In this document: in pieces, positions 59,465 to 64,000 of the stretch | Layout: each line of letters opens with the position of its first letter | Position numbering within the stretch: position 1 is the first letter of the stretch | NCBI RefSeq assembly: GCF_000341225.1 | Contig: NZ_ANAC01000031.1 | Span: forward strand, 1 to 64,000 | Length of the DNA stretch: 64,000 bases | Source: Nocardiopsis alba DSM 43377 | GTDB taxonomy: Bacteria; Actinomycetota; Actinomycetes; Streptosporangiales; Streptosporangiaceae | Direction of reading: 5' to 3' | Program-made: the position numbers and the translations under genes | The notes under the pieces: generated by a model | Told to the model about the DNA's origin: nothing | The model's input: the letters and a program-made list of their open reading frames with translations, nothing else | Database searches by the model: none

Positions 59465-60427
59465 CTACGGATGGGGAGATGGGGTCCGCACCCCCGCCGG
59501 CTCGATGTGCAGGGGGCGTATGTCCCAATCATTACCCGCCCATCGAGCGATCGAATCAATCTGCCCGATGATTTCCGGCGATTCCGTCCCCGCGTGTCCC
59601 TCGGGGATCGCGCACAGGACCAGAACGGTGGGCCCCGCACCCGAGACCACGGCCGCGAGTCCCTCCTGTTCACGCAGGTCACGCACGAGATCGAGGGTAC
59701 GGGGCATGGCCGGGGCCCGATAGGACTCGTGCAACCGGTCCTCGGTCGCCGCGAACAGGGATTCCGGTTGGCCACAAACGGCCGCCGTCATCAGCGCGGC
59801 GCGTCCCGCGTTGAAGGCCGCGTCCGCGTGCGAGACGGTCTCCGGCAACAGGCCGCGGGCCCGTTCGGTGGACAATCGCCACCCCGGAACGCACAGCACC
59901 GGCAGGATCCGCTCGTCCGTCAGGGAACGGGAGACCCCCCAGGAGGCGCCGTCCCGATAGGCGATCGTGTATCCGCCGTAGACGCAGGGGGCCACGTTGT
60001 CGGGGTGACCCTCCAGGTCCGCGGAGACCTGATAGATCCAGTCCCGGTCGGGGCCGCCGTCGGGCCCCCGACGTCCGAGCAGGGCCGCGGCCGCCGTGAC
60101 ACCGCCGACGATCGCCGAGGAGGACGAGCCGAGACCACGCGAGTGCGGGATGCGGTTCTCACAGCGCAGGTCCAGACCGGGGAGCTTCTCCCCCGCCCGG
60201 TCGAAGGCCTCGGCCATCGCCCGGACCACGAGGTGGCGTCGACCGAGCGGGACCTCGCCCGCCCCCTCGCCCTCCACCGTGACATGGAGCTCGTCGTCCG
60301 TACGAAGCGCGACGTCGAAGCGGTTGTACAGGCGTACGGCCAGCCCTAGGGCGTCGAAGCCGGGCCCGAGGTTGGCGCTGGTCGCCGGGGCGTCGACGGA
60401 CACCCGTTCGGGGCGTGCTGAGGTCAC
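59465..60427 (-). CDS. thrB: Homoserine kinase
   Basis: Phosphorylates homoserine for threonine synthesis. The 320 residues carry the GHMP motifs PATSANLGPGFDALG and the ATP loop PHSRGLGSSSSAIVGG, with SGAGPTVLVL near the end. GTG at 60427 is preferred: GGAG lies 6-8 nt upstream, whereas the TTG four codons earlier would absorb the binding site. It follows thrC after 79 bp. Confidence 0.95.
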   Translation of the reverse strand: MTSARPERVSVDAPATSANLGPGFDALGLAVRLYNRFDVALRTDDELHVTVEGEGAGEVPLGRRHLVVRAMAEAFDRAGEKLPGLDLRCENRIPHSRGLGSSSSAIVGGVTAAAALLGRRGPDGGPDRDWIYQVSADLEGHPDNVAPCVYGGYTIAYRDGASWGVSRSLTDERILPVLCVPGWRLSTERARGLLPETVSHADAAFNAGRAALMTAAVCGQPESLFAATEDRLHESYRAPAMPRTLDLVRDLREQEGLAAVVSGAGPTVLVLCAIPEGHAGTESPEIIGQIDSIARWAGNDWDIRPLHIEPAGVRTPSPHP

Positions 60428-60506
60428 TCGACTCTCCAAGTGGTCGTTCCCGCGGCCCGGACCGCCGTGGACGCGGTTCGGGCCGACGGGACGAAGGAGC
60501 TGCTGA

Positions 60507-61571
60507 TCAGGCGAGGTCCAGGGCCTTGGCGGCGGCCTGGGCGTCGACGGGAACGGTGGTGGCGGAGGAGGCTCCCGCCAGCGCCCAGTCCGGGTCCTTG
60601 AGGCCGTTACCGGTGACCGTGCAGACGATACGGCTGCCCTTGGGCACCTGTCCGGCCGCGGAGGCCTGGAGGAGACCGGCGACGCTCGCGGCGGAGGCGA
60701 GTTCGACGAAGACGCCCTCCTCAGCGGCCAGGAGCTTGTAGGCGGCCATGATCTGGCGGTCGGTGACCTTGTCGATGGCCCCGCCGGACTCGTCCCTGGC
60801 CTGCTCGGCGAGCTTCCAGGAGGCCGGGTTGCCGATCCGGATGGCGGTGGCGATGGTGCTGGGGCTGGTCACCGGGGCGCCGTCGACGATGGGGGCCGAG
60901 CCGCTGGCCTGGAAGCCGAGCATGCGCGGGGACCCGGTGGAGATACCGTCCCTGGCGTACTCGGTGTAGCCCATCCAGTAGGCGGTGATGTTGCCGGCGT
61001 TGCCGACGGGGATGCAGTGGATGTCGGGAGCGTCGCCGAGGGCGTCCACGATCTCGAAGGCGGCCGTCTTCTGCCCCTGGAGACGGTAGGGGTTGACCGA
61101 GTTCACCAGGGCGACGGGGTAGTCGACGCTGAGCTTGCGGGCGAGTTCCAGACAGTCGTCGAAATTGCCGTCGACCTGGAGCAGACGGGCGCCGTGCACG
61201 AGCGCCTGGGCGAGCTTGCCCATGGCGATCTTGCCCTGGGGCACCAGGACGGCGCAGGTCATGCCGGCGCGAATGGCGTAGGCGGCCGCACTGGCGCTGG
61301 TGTTGCCGGTGGAGGCGCAGATGACGGCCTTCGCGCCGTCCTCGGCCGCCTTGGAGATGGCCATGGTCATCCCGCGGTCCTTGAAGGAACCGGTGGGGTT
61401 GAGCCCCTCGACCTTGAGGAAGACCTCGCAGCCCGTGAGCTCGGACACACGCGTGGCGGGCAGCAGGGGGGTGCCGCCCTCCTGGAGGGTGACGACGGGG
61501 GTGTTCTCGTTGACGGGAAGGCGGTCTCGGTACTCCTCGACGATGCCTCGCCACGCCCGTGCCATGCTCAC
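60507..61571 (-). CDS. thrC: Threonine synthase
   Basis: Converts O-phosphohomoserine to threonine with PLP. The 354-residue, short bacterial type has the PLP lysine K64 in NPTGSFKDRGMTM, the phosphate loop CASTGNTSASAAAY and PVGNAGNI. GTG at 61571 (AAGGGAC upstream) or ATG two codons later may be the start. It lies 216 bp after hom. Confidence 0.95.
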   Translation of the reverse strand: MSMARAWRGIVEEYRDRLPVNENTPVVTLQEGGTPLLPATRVSELTGCEVFLKVEGLNPTGSFKDRGMTMAISKAAEDGAKAVICASTGNTSASAAAYAIRAGMTCAVLVPQGKIAMGKLAQALVHGARLLQVDGNFDDCLELARKLSVDYPVALVNSVNPYRLQGQKTAAFEIVDALGDAPDIHCIPVGNAGNITAYWMGYTEYARDGISTGSPRMLGFQASGSAPIVDGAPVTSPSTIATAIRIGNPASWKLAEQARDESGGAIDKVTDRQIMAAYKLLAAEEGVFVELASAASVAGLLQASAAGQVPKGSRIVCTVTGNGLKDPDWALAGASSATTVPVDAQAAAKALDLA

Positions 61572-61787
61572 GACGGTGTCCCTTTCGGGTGGATGCGGTT
61601 TCGCTGGACGCGCCGCCTCGTACGGCGCGCGCGGGAATGCGGGTGAGGTGTCACGGAGACGCTCCGGCCCCCACCTGCCACGAGTCTATGACCCGCCCCG
61701 GGTGTCTTGTATCCCGGGCACTGTGATCTCACGATGTGGACGCACCGGGGCCGCCCCCGACCCTGTCGGAGGCGGTCCCGTGTCCGG

Positions 61788-63074
61788 TCAGTCCTGGAAG
61801 GTCTCCACGCGCATGACGCTGGCCACCTCACGGACCATCGGATGCGCGCTGAGCAGCTCGACCGTCGCGCTGAGGGCCGAGTCCGGAGCCGGGTGACTCA
61901 CCAGCACGAGCTGGGCGTCGTCTCCGCTGCCCTCCTGGCGCACGTTCTTGATGGACACCCCGTGGTCGGCGAAGATCTCGGCGACCTTGGAGAGCACGCC
62001 CGGACGGTCGGCCACGTCCAGCGCCACGTGGTAGCTGGTGATGGTCCGACCCATGTCGTGCACCGGCAACCCGGTGTCGTGCGCGCCCTCGGCCACCGAG
62101 GTGTGGGCGAGCCGGTTCCGGCACACCGCCACGATGTCGCCCAGGACCGCGGAGGCGGTGGGCGTGCCCCCGGCGCCGGCCCCGTAGAACATCAGGCGCC
62201 CGGCCGACTCGGCCTCCACGAAGACCGCGTTGTAGGCCTCCTTGACCCCGGCCAGGGGGTGCTCCACGGGAAGCATCACCGGGTGGACGCGCACGCCCAC
62301 GGACTCGCCGTCCTCCGACCGCTGGCAGATCGCCAACAGTTTGACGACGCAGCCCATCGCCCGGGCGCTGGCGATGTCCCCGGAGGAGACCCCGGTGATG
62401 CCCTCGCGGTGGACGTCGGCGGCGGTCACCCTCTGGGTGTGGAAGGCCAGACGGGCCAGGATCGCGGCCTTGGCGGCCGCGTCGAAGCCCTCCACGTCCG
62501 CGGTGGGATCGGCCTCCGCGTACCCGAGGGCCTGGGCCTCCTCCAAGGCCTCGGTGAACCCCGAGCCCAGGGAGTCCATCCGGTCCAGGACGTAGTTGGT
62601 GGTGCCGTTGACGATGCCCAGGACCCGGTTGACCCGGTCCCCGGCCAGAGAGTCGCGCAGCGGACGCAGCAACGGGATGGCCCCGGCCACGGAGGCCTCG
62701 TAGTACAGATCCACCCCGGCGGTGCGCGCCGCCGTGTGCAGGGTCTGGCCGTCCTCGGCGAGCAGCGCCTTGTTGGCCGTGACCACCGACTTGCCCGACT
62801 TGATCGCGTCGAGGATCAGCGAACGCGCCGGTTCGATCCCGCCGATGACCTCCACCACGACATCGATGTCGGGACGTGTGACCAGCGCCGTGGCGTCGGT
62901 GGTCAGCAGCGACGGGTCGACCCCGCGGTCACGGTCCAGGCGGCGTACCGCGATGCCGCCGATCTCGATCGACGTGCCGATCCGCGCGGCCAGTTCCTCG
63001 GACTGCTCGTTGACCAGGCGGACGACTTCCGAACCCACAACGCCGCATCCGAGCAGCGCCACCTTCATCGCCAT
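61788..63074 (-). CDS. hom: Homoserine dehydrogenase
   Basis: Reduces aspartate semialdehyde to homoserine. The 428 residues have the NAD(P) motif LGCGVVGSEV (8-17), the catalytic region NGTTNYVLDRM and TADVEGFDAAAKAAILA (partly shown), and an ACT domain at about 350-428 that mediates threonine inhibition in this family. It lies 70 bp after lysA and precedes thrC. Confidence 0.96.
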   Translation of the reverse strand: MAMKVALLGCGVVGSEVVRLVNEQSEELAARIGTSIEIGGIAVRRLDRDRGVDPSLLTTDATALVTRPDIDVVVEVIGGIEPARSLILDAIKSGKSVVTANKALLAEDGQTLHTAARTAGVDLYYEASVAGAIPLLRPLRDSLAGDRVNRVLGIVNGTTNYVLDRMDSLGSGFTEALEEAQALGYAEADPTADVEGFDAAAKAAILARLAFHTQRVTAADVHREGITGVSSGDIASARAMGCVVKLLAICQRSEDGESVGVRVHPVMLPVEHPLAGVKEAYNAVFVEAESAGRLMFYGAGAGGTPTASAVLGDIVAVCRNRLAHTSVAEGAHDTGLPVHDMGRTITSYHVALDVADRPGVLSKVAEIFADHGVSIKNVRQEGSGDDAQLVLVSHPAPDSALSATVELLSAHPMVREVASVMRVETFQD

Positions 63075-63144
63075 TTGGGCGTGACTCCCACTTCTCTCGT
63101 GTCCGACCTCGTGGACGCCGGACGGCGCCCGAGGGGCGAACTGT

Positions 63145-64000
63145 TCAGCCTACGTCGAGGCGGAGGAGGTCCTCCTCGTTCTCCCTGCGCACGATGACCC
63201 GTGCGTTCTCGTCCCGGACCGCCACCATGGCGGGACGGGGCAGGTGGTTGTAGTTGCTCGCCATGGAGTAGCAGTAGGCGCCCGTGGCGGCCACCGCCAC
63301 CAGGTCGCCCGGCCGCAGGTCGGCGGGCAGGTACAGGTCGTGCACGATGATGTCACCGCTCTCGCAGTGCTTGCCGACCAATCGGGAGAGCATCGGTGCG
63401 GCTCCGCTCTCCCGGGAGACCAGTTGCCCGGTGTACTCGGCCCCGTACAGGGCTGTACGGATGTTGTCGCTCATGCCGCCGTCGACGCTGACGTAGGTGC
63501 GGATGCCCTCCACGTCCTTGACGGTGCCGACCTCGTAGACGGTGATCCCCGCCGGTCCGGCGATGGCACGGCCCGGTTCGACCGCGACGCGGGGCGTCGG
63601 CAGGCCCACCTCCTCGCATTCGCGGCGCACGATCTCGGTGAGGCTCTCGGCGATGGTCTGAGGGTCGAGCGGGGTGTCCACGGAGGTGTAGGCGATGCCC
63701 AGACCGCCGCCCAGGTCCAGTTCGGCGAGGGTGACGTCGAGTTCCTCGTGGATCCGGGTGAGGAATCGGGTCACCCGACGCGCGGCGACCTCGAACCCGG
63801 AGGTGTCGAAGATCTGCGAGCCGATGTGCGAGTGCAGACCCACCAGATCGAGGTGGTCGGCGCCCAGGACCCGACGGACCGCCTCCGCCGCGGCGCCGGT
63901 GCTCAGCGCGAAACCGAACTTCTGGTCATCGTGCGCGGTGGCGACGAACTCGTGGGTGTGCGCCTCCACTCCGGTGGTCACCCGGATGAGGACCTTGGGG
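63145..64000 (-). CDS. lysA: Diaminopimelate decarboxylase (partial, 5' end outside window)
   Basis: The last step of lysine synthesis. Only about the last 285 residues are inside the window; the N-terminus with the PLP lysine lies beyond position 64000. Visible fold type III features are GLHSHIGSQIFD, LDLGGGLGIAYT, VEPGRAIAGPAGIT and the C-terminal GAYCYSMASNYNHLPRP. The frame stays open to the edge. Gene order lysA-hom-thrC-thrB matches mycobacteria. Confidence 0.95.
   Translation of the reverse strand, partial: PKVLIRVTTGVEAHTHEFVATAHDDQKFGFALSTGAAAEAVRRVLGADHLDLVGLHSHIGSQIFDTSGFEVAARRVTRFLTRIHEELDVTLAELDLGGGLGIAYTSVDTPLDPQTIAESLTEIVRRECEEVGLPTPRVAVEPGRAIAGPAGITVYEVGTVKDVEGIRTYVSVDGGMSDNIRTALYGAEYTGQLVSRESGAAPMLSRLVGKHCESGDIIVHDLYLPADLRPGDLVAVAATGAYCYSMASNYNHLPRPAMVAVRDENARVIVRRENEEDLLRLDVG

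Overview
The window is a stretch of chromosome from a high-GC Gram-positive actinomycete. Support: very high G/C at third codon positions, GTG starts, NucS instead of MutS/MutL, a class E sortase, a FilP/Scy-type coiled coil, a CysO/CysM/Mec cysteine pathway, and many TANNNT promoters only 6-8 nt from the start codon. Gene content, the insertion-rich Rho and the chitinases fit a Nocardiopsis-like member of the Streptosporangiales best; the genus is an inference. Gene order follows the conserved backbone I recall from Mycobacterium tuberculosis (about Rv1293 lysA to Rv1341 rdgB), with Streptomyces-like blocks such as icmA, MarR, meaB, thiolase, epimerase and filP. I see no phage, IS element, CRISPR array, tRNA or rRNA.

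Layout. 0.3-4.6 kb: minus-strand mec-cysO-cysM, then a metallo-beta-lactamase-fold phosphodiesterase-like gene, rph and rdgB. 4.7-6.6 kb: pncB and pncA (NAD salvage). 6.7-16.8 kb: alpha/beta hydrolase, trpS, secreted M43 protease, SF2 helicase, class E sortase with a membrane partner, DUF3039, YqgE, malic enzyme with ACT domain, cytidylate-kinase-like protein. 17.1-20.5 kb: YbbN-like thioredoxin/TPR protein, icmA, MarR regulator. 20.5-24.8 kb: two tandem paralogous GH18 chitinases with matching promoter modules. 24.9-32.1 kb: meaB, thiolase, methylmalonyl-CoA epimerase, filP, a hydrolase, a small zinc-ribbon-like protein, 3-hydroxyacyl-CoA dehydrogenase. 32.1-41.3 kb: MFS transporter, nucS, an ABC-2 exporter with its two-component system, DUF1707 protein, secreted M28 peptidase, PduO adenosyltransferase. 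41.3-52.5 kb: thiamine-binding protein, DUF2550, the whole ATP synthase operon (atpI, atpZ, atpBEFHAGDC), wecA, ywlC. 52.5-64 kb: prmC, prfA, rpmE, a lactate permease, rho, thrB, thrC, hom, and lysA cut by the window edge.

How they fit together. icmA, meaB, epi and pduO form a dispersed adenosylcobalamin and acyl-CoA module, joined to beta-oxidation-type steps (thiolase, HADH) and to malic enzyme and lactate uptake. The cysteine operon uses a protein thiocarboxylate. prfA with prmC is a release factor and its methylase. The lysA-hom-thrC-thrB block makes aspartate-family amino acids. The ABC-2 pair and its kinase/regulator pair form one operon with overlapping stop and start codons. The chitinases, M28 and M43 peptidases and the sortase are the outward-facing part.

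No wholly unknown multi-gene system is evident. The most useful leads are regulatory: the shared chitinase promoters, an operator over the icmA promoter, an 18-bp palindrome before the ABC/two-component operon, CRP-like and TetR-like palindromes before the ATP synthase operon and pduO, and a CysO carrying two residues after its Gly-Gly.
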